Assembly (NCBI GenBank): GCA_037951165.1
Contig: JBBDHG010000186.1
Span: 117,501 to 181,500, forward strand
Direction: 5' to 3'
DNA from: Lophius americanus
Taxonomy: Eukaryota; Chordata; Actinopteri; Lophiiformes; Lophiidae
Length of the DNA: 64,000 nucleotides
In this document: positions 52,100 through 62,759 of the stretch, one piece after another
Position numbering within the stretch: the stretch's first letter is position 1
Layout: each line of letters begins with the position of its first letter
Translations under genes and position numbers: made by a program
The notes under the pieces: generated by a model
What the model saw: only the letters and a program-made list of their open reading frames with translations
What the model was told of the DNA's origin: nothing
Databases searched by the model: none

Positions 52100-52965
52100 A
52101 CACTGAACCGATCTCAACCTGAGGAGGTAGCGGTTTGGAGATGTGGACTTCCGTTTGCTTCCCTTCCAGCGCCGGTGAACGGGTCCATCTGAGAAGAACC
52201 CCGGCTTTCATTTTCCTGGAGCTCCAGACAGCAGAGGAGGCGTGAACACGCCACCACAGAGATGTGCAGCGCTGTCTGGGTTTGGACCGGAGGCTCGGAT
52301 TGCTCTAGCTGCTCTGTCTCTAACTGCCGGCGTGGGAACACACATTATAATTGTTTGTTCAATTATTTTTCTTGGACGCCGCACCTGCATTTCACCAAGC
52401 GAACTCCTGAGACCGCAGTGCAATTAAGGCCCACGGAGCGGCGCTGACGCCTGTTCAAACGGCGGGGAGGGAGCGGGATAAATACCTTTTTCTAGCGCTC
52501 AAGGTAACAAGCGGAGGGCGGCGGAGAGAAAGCTCGCAGGGAGCAATTTCCTATTTATTTGTCTTCTAATTTGACCTCTCCTCTGACAAGGTTCCGGGGC
52601 TTATTACCGGATCTGTCCTGCGCTCTAATCAAGGCCCATTACAAATGTTCAGCAGGCTGGAAGTACCAGATGTGGGCGAGGGTTCGAGATTTCACGGATA
52701 AGTAGCTCAGATGTTTGCAGAAATGGGAGATTGTGTTTTCTGACCCTTGCTGGCCGTTTTAATGAGACTTTTCTTCTTCTCTTTTTTTTTTTTTGTGAAA
52801 TGAAGTGCAGAGGTGTGAAGTTGTTTTCTGTGTCAGCGACTCCTGCAGAGCTGAAAGAATTCATGTCAGCGTCTGTGATGAGACCAACATCTAATCAGTC
52901 TGACGTACATGTGATCACACGGAAGCTGCCGAGCCTCACCTGAACGCATCACTCTGTCCACAGAA
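52100..52965. promoter_or_regulatory. Strong CNE-like block
   Basis: ACACATTATAATTGTTTG, TTCAATTATTTTTCTTGG, GAGCAATTTCCTATTTATTT, CGCTCTAATCAAGGCCCATT, CATGTCAGCGTCTGTGATGA and CTGACGTACATGTGATCAC, with one T-run near 52780-52793. Unique and CpG-bearing for most of its length. Frames on either strand are short and without domains. Confidence 0.44.
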
Positions 52966-52969
52966 CTGA

Positions 52970-53245
52970 TCAAATCCCTCCAGTCTGTCAATCAGGAATA
53001 TCTGGGTGGGTTCTTTTTGGCAATTCTTCTCGTTAAAACAATAATTTCCTTTTTATTGTGACAATCCCTCTGCATCACAAACATTCACTGGTTTATTTTT
53101 GATGATGCTTCTGCCTTAAACACTCCTTTCTCTTCCGTTGGTCAATCATTTTTACTTTTTAAAGGTCTTTTATGGGAGATTCTTGTGAACTAAATATTCA
53201 CTGGGGTCTTATTTTGATGAATCTTCTGCATTTAAGATCCATCCT
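52970..53245. repeat. Diverged TCTTATTTTGATGATCCTTC-type repeat, part 1
   Basis: GTTTATTTTTGATGATGCTT near 53090 and GTCTTATTTTGATGAATCTT near 53206, each followed by CTGC and TTAA. These are the left-most members of a degenerate set continuing at 53870 and 55110. Confidence 0.5.
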
Positions 53246-53247
53246 GT

Positions 53248-53410
53248 GAACGCCATAACTCAAAAACTGTTTCAGGGATGATTCTCACATTTAATATGCA
53301 CATAGACCTCAGTGCCAGGAAGAACTGGATTCATTTTGGGAACAGTTGTATAACTAAGAGAATAGGAGGGGCTTTATCTCCAAAATGTTCCATCGCATAA
53401 TTTCTCGGCG
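53248..53410 (+). repeat. Interspersed repeat R, copy 4
   Basis: AACGCCATAACTCAAAAACTG, TCTCACATTTAATATGCAC, CTCAGTGCCAGGAAGAACTGG, TTTTGGGAACAG and GAGGGGCTTTATCTCCAAAA. The most complete 3' side; the TATCTCCAAAATTC part is shared with copy 1. Confidence 0.75.
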
Positions 53411-54050
53411 AGCCGATTCAGTCCAATTATGGTGCAGATGATGGAGTGGAGGAGATCTACCTCCTCCACCTCCTGTTCTTCTCCAACAGTTCATACTTTA
53501 CCCACTAGGGGGATCTTTTGGACTTCCTGCCGTCACCAATTTGTTCCTTTTGGTTCTGTTAGTAGAAAATGGAAAAAATAGACCAAAAGGATGTGTGAAG
53601 TAAAAACATGAGATATGGAACATAATTGCGAAATGAAAAGGAAACAATAACACAAATTCCCACAATCACGACCCTTCAAAATAAAATTAATCGTCATTCT
53701 ACGACATAACCATGACAGGTTGGTGACAGGTGGCCCTTAACATTCTTATATTGGTTATTCATCTGCTTTAATATTAATACATACCAACTACTTTTGAAAA
53801 TTCATATGTATCAAAAAGTATTTTCCATTTTCCCCCCCATGTGGGTTTTTTCCATCTGCGTGAAATACCTTCCATTTCCTTTTATTTTGGCGATAAACTA
53901 TCCCTTTGGTCTTATTTTGAAGATCCTGCTTCATTAAAATGAGTCACCGCTGTTTTATTTTGGCGGGTCACGCATTTCAAGTAATCGTTTCTCTTTAATA
54001 TTTGTCAACAATATCAAAACCTCCAAACTTCATCCTCATCATAAACTCTC
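53411..54050. repeat. Spacer and TTATTTTGGCGATCC-type repeat, part 2
   Basis: CACTAGGGGGATCTT at 53503 is another R-family end. TTTTATTTTGGCGATAAAC, GTCTTATTTTGAAGATCCTG and GTTTTATTTTGGCGGGTCAC follow at 53878-53975. Confidence 0.45.
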
Positions 54051-54054
54051 CCAG

Positions 54055-54760
54055 TTAATTTCTCCGTCTCTCCGGTGGCTGCTGGTTTTTTTTTTTTTTT
54101 TTGGAATGGCCGCTGACATGCCCAGTATCGCGTCTGCCGGCGTTCATCTCTTCCTGCTCGCCGTTGCCAGTCGGCGTTCTACAGCTTCCTCGTCTTCAGT
54201 CGCTCAGCTATCATCCCAGCCATGCGTTCTTCCTCCTAACAGCCATCCATGCATTATTCACAGCCAAATTAAAACACCGGCCCGAGACGGAGGGCTGCGG
54301 CCGAATCGCGGCGGTGCCGTCACAACAGCTGAAAGTGTCCGTCACACGGTTACGACTTCTTCTTCTTTTTTTCCCAGAGTTCCCCGGCAGTGCAGCTGCC
54401 TAAATGAGAGGGATTAAGTTAACTCCCCGCTTAGAGGAAGAGCAGGCCCTGGATTAGGGCACTGGGCATGGACACAGAGAGCGTTCGAGCAAGAGCCACA
54501 GCTTTTTAAAACGGAGACGTGGGGGAGCGAGGAGTCAGCGGTGCACGGGTCCTCGCAGGCGTTGCTTGAACAAATACATTGACGAGAGTGACTCCGCAGC
54601 CGCCACATGGAAAACTGTGTCGGGCGCAGACTGGCGGACACGCTTCCAGTCACAAATGTACTTTTTCTGCCTCGCTCTTGCGCATCCGTCTCGTCATAAC
54701 TCTCTTCTAGACACAAGGAATTATTTCTTTTTGTTGTTTCTACCTTAGTTGAAGTCCCTC
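54055..54760. promoter_or_regulatory. CNE-like block
   Basis: CCATCCATGCATTATTCACA, GCCAAATTAAAACACCGG, ACAACAGCTGAAAGTGTCCG, GGCGTTGCTTGAACAAATAC and ATTGACGAGAGTGACTCC. A T-run at 54088-54102 marks the left end. Overlapping frames on both strands (54101-54842) share no domain. Confidence 0.35.
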
Positions 54761-54764
54761 TGAA

Positions 54765-55110
54765 TATTACAACATGCAAAGTTCTTTTATTTTCCTTTTT
54801 GATGCACCTCAGCTGAATATAGTCACACATTCCTACACTCAAAGTCCACGGATGGCAGATTGGCGGGTCGGTTGTGAGGCGTTCAGGGACACGTCTTCAA
54901 ATATGGTCTCCTGTGCGTTCATGTAATCAGTGAGGGGCTGACAGCGTCTCAAAACGCTTAATATTCACCAAAAACTGCACAACGGTTACGAGGAGGTGGA
55001 TCCAACTTCATAAATCTGTAAGTCGACCCGACTGGTGGCCGATCTTCAACCCGACAACTTCTCAACAGAATAATAAAATGTATTAAAAAGCATAAAAATG
55101 TCTCCTTAAA
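54765..55110. other. Spacer
   Basis: Unique, no feature. Confidence 0.35.
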
Positions 55111-55111
55111 C

Positions 55112-55370
55112 AATCACTTCTGTCTTATTTTGGCGATCCCACAGCTCTGAAAGAGTTCATGTGTGTTTTATTTTGCAGATTGAACTAACATTCCGTGTCT
55201 TATTCTGGAGATCCGTCTACTTATTCCCTTTTATCTTATTCTGTCAGTCTTAAAACAATCACTTCTACCTTCTACATCTAAACTTTACCGATCCTCCTGC
55301 CTTTGACGATCACCTCTGTCTTATTTTGGCGATCCTCTGCCTATCACAATAATTTCCGTTCTATGTTTGA
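55112..55370. repeat. TTATTTTGGCGATCC-type repeat, part 3
   Basis: TCTTATTTTGGCGATCC at about 55126 and 55318, plus variants near 55168, 55199, 55231 and 55262, each followed by CTC-TGCC and CACAATAA or AATCACTTC. Unit about 45-60 bp, strongly decayed. Confidence 0.65.
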
Positions 55371-56005
55371 TAGTTGTGGTTGCTGTAATGCATAATAATC
55401 CGTTCTTTGTGTGTTGTCTGTCTTCGTTGCTAAGGCAACAGGATTTAAAAGATGAAACTAGCATAAACCAGAGTTTTTTGGAGGCGGGGGTCAGCAGAGG
55501 CCCCCCGGATTATCTTCTCTGGCAGATTAATCCAGCCCTGATTACTTAATCCTAGGTGTCCCACGGTCAGTGAACGCATCATGTCTTATATTCATACTGT
55601 AGATGTTTGGGCTAATCCTCCCAAATGTAACCACTTCCTGCATCTTATTGTGAAATCAAATGAACATGTCTTCCCCTCCAAGATGCTAAAAGAGTTCTAG
55701 TGAGAGTTTTCCTGCAGCGTCTGGTCCAGTTGGGTCGTTTTTGTTCTGATTAGGATCCTGGTCCTGCGGGTTTACGTCCAACAAACAGTCAAAATCAAAT
55801 ACTGAGGAGAAAAAAGCTGCTAGACGCAAGAAAATTATGATTCAGAGGGAAAAAAGAAAAAATAGTTTCATTTTTGACCTCAGAACTCCAGAATTTTCAC
55901 ACATAGATGTAAAGAAAAAACCGGATCCCTTCCTCTTCCTCGTGTTTCTGATACGGTATCACCTGGTACAGTCGCCGCCAAATCTAAATATACGCTCACC
56001 CGGTT
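55371..56005. other. Unique DNA, no gene established
   Basis: 55430-55560 (GATGAAACTAGCATAAACC, CAGATTAATCCAGCCCTGAT, TACTTAATCC) is weakly CNE-like. Frames are short. Confidence 0.3.
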
Positions 56006-56008
56006 TAC

Positions 56009-56036
56009 TGAGCGAGAGAGAGAGAGAGAGAGAGAT
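56009..56036. repeat. (GA)n microsatellite
   Basis: About 13 GA dinucleotides after GAGCGA. Confidence 0.93.
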
Positions 56037-56039
56037 GAG

Positions 56040-56395
56040 AACAGGTGGTGAAGCAGTGTGAGAAACACGAAGGAGGGAAACAACAGACACCTGCTCCTGA
56101 AACCCAACCTGGTCCCTCCGTCACGTTCCAACCGGGTTCATCTGACGGAGCGGCTCAGGCAGCGGCGCCCGGACCCCCACCGCCGGTTCTGCTGCCGACA
56201 CCCATCAGAATCCAGGAGGATTAATCCTCCTTTGTAGAAAAGTGACTGAAACACGAAAGGATACGATAAGATAAAAGAAATGCTGCTTTCACAAGGGTTT
56301 GGGTTTTTGATCCATTTTAAATGTTTGATCCAGTTGGTTCTGTTTCAGTTCTACTGACTTCAACTCTATGACAGACCTACTTAGTTTGTGATCTG
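56040..56395. other. Spacer
   Basis: Unique, with a CGGCGCCCGGACCCCCACCG patch near 56162. No gene. Confidence 0.3.
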
Positions 56396-56399
56396 CAGA

Positions 56400-56870
56400 A
56401 AATTCTTTTAATCAGCTCGAAAGTTTGGACTTCCACGCAAGTGCTTTCACACTGAGACCGAACTGAATCATGGTTCTGTTAGACCATCTTTTCGTTTCAC
56501 CGAAGCCCAGCTGCGTGATCCAGTTTGGTCCAGAGGAAGTTTCACGCTTGCAAATTTGTTCCGGATCAAACTGAAACCGGACCAAACAAGGCAGATGGGA
56601 TAAGACATACTTAATGAGAAAGTCCAAACTGAAAGTCAGAACCGAGCCTTTTATGCACATACATGATGACGACGTCGTATCGTTGCAGAATCTGCGGGGG
56701 TGGCCGCGGTGGCCTGCCTGCCTGGTGGAAGGTTGAATGTTTGATCCAGATCAAACCAAAAATCCTGACCGAAGCAGGACGGCATGAACGCACCTTCAGA
56801 CGTTCTTTTTCTAAACTGTAAGGGTCCGCTCACGCCTGAAAGCCCAAACCGAGGTCCGCATCAGAGAATC
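56400..56870. repeat. Interspersed repeat with GTTTGGTCCAGA/GGACCAAACAAG ends
   Basis: GCTTTCACACTGAGACCGAAC, GTTTGGTCCAGAGGAAGTTT, CTGAAACCGGACCAAACAAG, CGGCATGAACGCACC and CACGCCTGAAAGCCC. Such GACCAAACAAG and GTGTGAAAGC-type blocks belong to a fish transposon-like repeat; class uncertain. Frames are short and out of register. Confidence 0.45.
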
Positions 56871-56874
56871 TTTC

Positions 56875-57445
56875 CACAAGGCCCGGTCCTCACTGGTCAG
56901 AAAAGATTTGGGTCCACCGGGATGATGAGTCGTGGAAAAATGTTACATGTTCCTCAAATCAGTGTTAAGCTTTTGACAGATTGACGGATTTGATTCATTC
57001 TAGACAAAAGAATAAATGAAAATATACTGAATATACTGAACCCGGGTGTCGGTGTCGTTAAGAAAAATAAGAATCAATAAGCTTATTAATAATCAGATAA
57101 GGATAAACATTTTCCTCTTTCCCTGAGTCGTGGGTAATATTAAAAAATGAAATAAAATTCTTCTCCACGCTTCAGATTTTTGTCATATTCTATATATTTT
57201 TTTATTTTTTATTTTTTATTTGATTTGGAGCACTAAAGAACTTCTCTGGTTTGATTGGGGTTTTGCAAAGCATGTGCCTCTTCTCCTCTCCTCCTCCTCC
57301 TCCTCACAGGTTATGATTTACTCATGTTACCATAATCAATTTGAAAATAAACATTTTTAAAATGCTTTTCACAGCAAATACTGATTTATTCCATTAATAT
57401 CAACTCATTATTGAACAAAGTCATTCATTTTTAATCACCTGACAG
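56875..57445. other. AT-rich spacer
   Basis: CTCCTCCTCCTCCTC at about 57287-57303 and a TTTTTTATTTTT tract near 57195. No gene. Confidence 0.45.
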
Positions 57446-57453
57446 CCCTGCGA

Positions 57454-57506
57454 GTGTTATTACACTGTTATTACGCTGTTATTACACTGTTATTACGCTG
57501 TAATAA
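57454..57506. repeat. Short 11-bp array, TGTTATTACAC/TGTTATTACGC
   Basis: Nearly five 11-bp units. Read on the minus strand they are GTAATAACAG followed by C or T, the same GTAATAAC core and period as the 8491-8740 array, in the opposite orientation. Confidence 0.85.
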
Positions 57507-57509
57507 GCC

Positions 57510-58060
57510 CCTCACATAGATCAGCTGGCAGGAATCATCCTCTAGAATGTAGTTTTTATGGTAGAAAACGTTCCTGATGAACGTTAATAAAGTTTAATCC
57601 AGTGTGGATGTCGCTTAATAAAAACCTGACATGTATTTTCCGACGCCGTCAGATCGACCTGGATATTTTTGTAAATAATTAAGCCCCTCTGATCTCCTTC
57701 GTCTCGCCTCCGCTGCAGGGACAAGAACCGGGCCCGGGTCACGTCAGCTCCGTGACACCAAAGCGAGCGTGACACCGCAGCAAACCGCCGGTGATGGATG
57801 CCTTTTTGTCTTCTGCCGTCAGGCCGCATCATCAGGCCGGAGGACGACTGTAATCGCTGCGACAGGTGACACATCTGTGGAGAGCAGAAGATGACGGGGA
57901 GACCACCTCACACGCCTCTTCACATCGCTGCAGGAGTCTGAGGTGACATTTATGTGTCCTTAAATCCCCACCCCTGTTAGGATGCCGCGTTATCAACAAA
58001 GACGCCATTAACCTCATCAATCCGATCTACTGCTGTCAGGCCTGCTGAGGGGTCATGTAG
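57510..58060. promoter_or_regulatory. CNE-like block
   Basis: TTTGTAAATAATTAAGCCCC (TAATTAAG at 57676-57683), CGACGCCGTCAGATCGACC, CATCATCAGGCCGGAGG and GACGCCATTAACCTCATCAA. Unique, CpG-bearing. Minus-strand frames (57584-57874, 57832-58020) lack domains. Confidence 0.34.
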
Positions 58061-58064
58061 CCAT

Positions 58065-58484
58065 ATCAGCCAAAACAATAAAACCACCAGCCTAATGCTG
58101 TGTGGAGGTCCTGCTTTTCGCTTCCAGATCATCTCTGTGACGTCACTGTGTGTTCTGACACCTTTCTGTCAGAACCAGCATCAACCTCTTCACCATCTTG
58201 TGCGGGATCAACCTTTCTGACGAGGTATCTCTGCACTTGTGACCCCGTCTCTGGTTCATCGGTGGTCCGTCCTTAGATCACGTTGGTAGTTAGTAACCAC
58301 TGAAGACCAGGAACCTCCCAACCAGCCCTGCAGTTCTGCTGCTCCTTTGACCCAGTTGACTATCTCACACAATCTAGTTCTTGTCAAGGACTGGATTCCC
58401 TCCATGTTCCTTCATCCACTAAGAAGTAACATAATAGTTGGTCTTCTGACTTTGCCCGTCGGTGGTTGTAATGTTATGGCTGAT
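58065..58484 (-). mobile_element. Internally deleted Tc1/mariner-type element (family A) with both ends
   Basis: The left end ATCAGCCAAAACAATAAAACC and the right end, read in reverse as ATCAGCCATAACATTACAACC, form TIRs. Inside on the minus strand: GGTTCTGACAGAAAGGTGTC, the linker zone, CAACTGGGTCAAAGGAGCAG and GATTGTGTGAGATAG. The catalytic two-thirds is missing. Not functional. Confidence 0.75.
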
Positions 58485-58489
58485 TGATT

Positions 58490-59420
58490 GAGATTTTTCA
58501 CTTATCTGTGGCCTTTTATCTCCCACCGGCGTGTAACGAGACGGTTAGCGTTCATTCTGACTTCAACTGTCAGTGGTTGTAATGTTCTGGCTTGTCAGGG
58601 TCATTCATAACTTCATCTCATCTCATCTCAGTGTAGCTTAGCTTAGCATTAAAAGACAAAGCTACGTTTCTTTCTTTCTTCTGACAGCTTCAGGTTCGGT
58701 CATGGGTGTTCGGGTTCGGTCCATATAGAACCTGATCTTGAACTTTATTCTTCTGTTCTGGTCCGATCTCTGAGGAATCTGCTCTTAAGGACCAAATAAG
58801 CGTCACGTCAGCGTCTTTGAATCTCCTCAGTATTTCGTTTGACAAACTTCGGAGAGTCTTTGCGGCTCTGTCTCATCATTAGCAACATATTCCGGGGTGA
58901 AGGCGTAAAGATTCTGCTTTTCTAGTAGTTTGAAATCCCCTCAGGGCTGCGTCCTCAGACCCCGCCGGTTTGATAGAGCAGCATCTTGTGTTCTATCAAA
59001 TCCCCTTGTTGTTTATTAGTCCTAGTCTGAGGTTTCTGCTTCTCCTCTCAAACGCATCTGAGCCGGCGAGGCTTGTGATCGCCCCTCTCCTCCTTTAAAC
59101 GGAGCAGAAGACCCACGGGCCCGGAGAAGCCCGGTCCGAGCTCAGGGGAGGCGGGATCTGGTCCTATTTGTCAGAGCTTTCCATCGCCACTGTTCATCAG
59201 CGGAGGGCAGGAGGGGAGGCGGCGGGGGGGCCCCGATGTACTCGCGCCATCTTTCTCCCCGCTTCACCGTTTCCTGTTTGGCTGCTGTCACTGAGAAAAG
59301 ACGCATCAGTATCTCTTCACGCTCCCCGCCGCGGCCTGCAGACGGAGCGATGTTCTCTCCGGGGCCCAGAGTCTTCCTCTTCGTCTTTATCTGCTGGTAA
59401 ATGTTGACAGACCACTGAAC
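58490..59420. other. Unique DNA with a 9-bp hairpin
   Basis: TTTGATAGA (58969-58977) pairs with TCTATCAAA (58992-59000). CTCATCTCATCTCA near 58616 is a small tandem. 59160-59410 is CpG-rich and open on both strands (59142-59486 minus) without a domain. Confidence 0.35.
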
Positions 59421-59945
59421 CTCGGTGCCGGACTGTGACAGGCTGAGCTGTTTGTAAAGCGCCGGCGTGAGAGACGGAGGAAACAAAGGAGGCCTCTGGT
59501 GCGGCGGTTAGCCATCATGGCTGCTCGGCTCGCAGTCGAAGGACCTCTAACTCCGTCCCGGCTCCGCCGCCGAGAGGAGCGCTCCGCTGCGCTCGGGTCA
59601 GCCGGCTCACAGACCATTAGGGAAATGGCTGAAGGGTTCTGGTGTTTCAAACCCGGCTGCACCCTTCAAATTAATGAGAGGATTGTCGGCGTGTCAGAGC
59701 TGACGGCTGTGACGGGTACGGTCCCAACACGGATCCCGGAAAACAACAACGCTCCGGACCAAATTCTCCTCCGCCTCCCTCTGAAGGGATCGTTGTCTTC
59801 GCTCCAGTTTGTGCTTGTTGGATCGAGTTAACTCACTTTCTGTCTTTGTGTCGGAGGCCAGGAGAAAGAAAACTGATTCACGGAAACATTCAGTCAAAGT
59901 CCTGAATGACCTGATTTCATGATTGGAGAAGAGAACGGAATATTA
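59421..59945. other. CpG-rich unique DNA, no gene established
   Basis: The plus frame 59499-59831 (MRRLAIMAARLAVEGPLTPS...) overlaps minus frames 59387-59662 and 59694-59897. None shows a domain, and the frame is not bounded by good splice sites. ATTAGGGAAATGGC and TTCAAATTAATGAGAGG give a slight CNE look. Confidence 0.25.
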
Positions 59946-59949
59946 AAAT

Positions 59950-60970
59950 CAATCCGTTGGTTTTATAGGAGGGACGTCATAATTATGAGTAAAGATCTTA
60001 CATTTATTAGATCGAGATTCTAAAAAAAAAAAAGAGTTCACACGCTTCTAGTTCTACGTTTGTTTTCTCTAATTGTGAAAGTATTTTCCTAATTTGCATA
60101 ATTGAAATGAATCAAATGTATTTATGAGAAAATAGCACAAGTTAAGAATGACATGATTAGACGTTCAGTGATAATCTCATAAGATGAGAAAAGATCTTTT
60201 TGTCAAGAAAACAATCTCAAAATAAGATCTCGAAATTATCAGAAAAGATGAAAGAACTTCATAATTCTGAAAAACATAATCTTATAGTTACAAGAATGAT
60301 TTTGTAACGATGAGGAAAGTTTTTGGGATTATTACAAGAAAATAACTTAAAAAATATCTTACAATTTTGGGGGAAAGTTCATACGACTAAAGGAAAGATC
60401 TTATGATTATGTGAAAAGTTTTGAAACTAGGAGAAAATATCTCATAATTAGGGAAATTATCTTCTGAATAAGTGAAAAGATCTCGCAATTAGGAGAAAAG
60501 ATTTCGTAATTAGGAGAAAAGATCTTGCAATATTGAGAAAAGATCTTATAAATGGGAAAAAAGACATTGAAATTAGAAAAGATCTCGCAATTAGGAGAAA
60601 AGATCTTACAATTGGGATAAAACACCTGAAAATAAGAAGAAAAGATTTTGAAATTAGGAGAAAAGATCTTACAATTTCGGGGGAAAGCTTATGCAACTAA
60701 AGGAAAAGATCATATAATTATGAGAAAAGTTTTGAAACTAGGAGAAAATATCTTATAATCAGGAAAATTATCTTCTGAATAAGAGAAAAGATCTTCTGAA
60801 TAAGAGAAAAGATCTTGCAGATGGAAGAAATTTTCTTGCAATTAGGGCAAGAAATCTTGTAATTAGGAAAAAAGATCTCATTATTATGGGAAAAGATAGG
60901 AGAGATATTTAGGAGAAAATGTAATCTCGCAATTAGGAGAAAATAACTTTTGGATCTTGACGGGACAGAA
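59950..60970. repeat. Degenerate 21-bp minisatellite, AGGAGAAAAGATCTTGCAAT
   Basis: From about 60120 units of AGGAGAAAAGATCT plus (C/T)(G/A)CAATT recur with decay. The clean zone is 60470-60670. A higher-order copy exists: TTACAATTT at 60359 and 60669, and TTTTGAAACTAGG at 60419 and 60730, about 310 bp apart. The Phe/Ser/Leu frames on the minus strand are artefacts of period 21. Confidence 0.85.
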
Positions 60971-61340
60971 AAGACCAAAGTCCACCGAATTGGACTTTTA
61001 GGAGGCCAAAGGTTTCCCTGTAAACAATCACAACAATCATTCTTATCTTATTATTAGATAAGACTTATTATGAGTTGTAAAATCCATTTGATTCAGAGAT
61101 GCCCTTAAATTCTGCAGACGGAACCTTAAGTCAGGTCTGAATTTACCCAGAACACACCTTGATGATCCTCAGCGCCCCAGTGAAAACCTCCTATGGACCC
61201 ATGAGTGGAGAGCTGATCTCCTCTGGAACTGTTCATGAAGCCTCAAAGCCGGTCTATGAGTCCTGACCCGGTTTGATCCCCGGTGTCAGTAGAAGAAGTT
61301 CTCCTCTCCTGATCCCAGGCCTGTTCCTCCTTTCTTCTCC
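60971..61340. other. Unique spacer
   Basis: No gene or named repeat. Confidence 0.35.
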
Positions 61341-61344
61341 TTCC

Positions 61345-61870
61345 TCTCTCCCTCCTCTTCCTCCTCCATCTCAGGGAATTCACTTCACTTTAATTGTTTG
61401 ACAGCCTCTTCCTGCCTTTATGCCACGGCCGCAGAAGGTGCTGAGGAATATTTCTCCTTTTTTGAGGCATTAATAACATTCCGCTCGACTGATTCCCCGG
61501 GGCACAACCTCATTATGGTTTATAGGCAGAGAAAATAAACTGTCTGGCAGATTTTTCCCTCCGTTTCTCAGAGAAATGAGGAGTCGGTGTGAAGCTCCTG
61601 CTTATGAAACAGTCTTCTCGTTTCCGACCAAAACACACGCCCAGGCTGTTATCTGTGTCCCTGACAGGAAGTGGGTGGCTGCTGTGGACGGCGGTGGTCT
61701 GCACCGAGGGGGGGGGGGGCAAAAATGAGCACATTCTACCACTATTTAACATTTATGAGCAGCAAAGAAACACGTCAAACCACAGTTTAACCAGCAGACA
61801 GGAATCTTCAAGCGTTTCCTGGTGTGTATTTTTAGGGATTATGGGTAATCTGTGTTATTAATCCGATGTT
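61345..61870. promoter_or_regulatory. CNE-like block
   Basis: TCACTTTAATTGTTTGACAG, GCATTAATAACATTCCGC, CAACCTCATTATGG and ATTTAGGGATTATGGGTAAT make a unique block, with one G-run at 61711-61720. Overlapping frames on both strands have no domain. Confidence 0.38.
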
Positions 61871-61874
61871 TGTA

Positions 61875-62530
61875 AAGGTGTTTACTAATGTTAGTAATTA
61901 TCGCTTAACTACGCCACTTTTTTCCACTATCACAGCTAATGCTAGCTAATGTCAGTAATCTTAGCTGGAGTTGGCTAATTTCGATTATCCGAATCATTTC
62001 AAGTTTAGCTTAGTAAATTATCGCGGCTGAAATTAGCTGATGTGGACGATCAGAGCTAATGTTAGCTGATGTCAGCTATCATTGTGAAAGTCAGCTGATG
62101 TCAGCGAAAGTTGCTAATAACGGCTATGTTATCTATAGTTGTCTAATTTCAGCTATCCTCGCATATATAAGCTAATGTAGTGCACAATAGCTAAACTTAG
62201 TCAATGTTTTTTATTAATGTTTTTCTTATTCAGCTATTATAGCTATAGTTGGCTAATTTCCTGTCCAGACCTGAATCCTGCTTACGTTGTCTATCACTGT
62301 TAATATTAGCTAGTGTCGATATTCGCTGATATAGTCGGTGAATATCAACTTTCACCTCTTTAATTAGCTAATGTTCAATTGTCGGCTAAATTGAGTTAAT
62401 TTAAGCTTTTATCGTTTGTATCGGTTATCATTGCTGAGCTTGGCTAATGTAAGCTATGCTCTTCAAAGTTTGATAGTTTGAAAGCTATCAATTCTAATTT
62501 AAGTTAATGTCAGCAGTCATTGCTAAAGTT
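61875..62530. repeat. GCTAATGTTAGCTGATGTCAGCTA-type degenerate repeat
   Basis: GCTAAT, TTAGCT and GTCAGC words recur about every 20 bases, strongly decayed. Confidence 0.75.
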
Positions 62531-62639
62531 TCTCATTACGGACCAGAACCCCCGTGAACTCGACTCAGAGGCGCTGTTCGAAAAGAAGATTTGACTCTGG
62601 TTCTAACTAAGACCGACGGGACCGATACATGCAGGAGGT

Positions 62640-62755
62640 TGTCGGCTCCTAGGTCTCAGTCCAGTCCAGTACCTCACTACACCGAAGATCCAGAGCTGTT
62701 TCTCAGGTTCTGGGACTCCCCGGATCCACAGTGGGACACATGATCTAGACATGAG
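62640..62755 (+). mobile_element. Tc1-type scrap (family B)
   Basis: GAGCTGTTTCTCAGGTTCTG, GGACTCCCCGGATCC and ACAGTGGGACACATG are collinear with the N-terminal transposase region at 47998-48040. Only about 80 bp is recognisable. Confidence 0.5.
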
Positions 62756-62759
62756 ACCT

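Noticed and set aside
58138..58145. Perfect CRE TGACGTCA as a regulatory site
   Set aside because: Lies inside a decayed Tc1 element, where it most likely arose by mutation of transposon sequence.
59499..59831. 110-codon plus-strand frame as a first exon
   Set aside because: Competing frames on the minus strand, no donor at the end and no recognisable domain.
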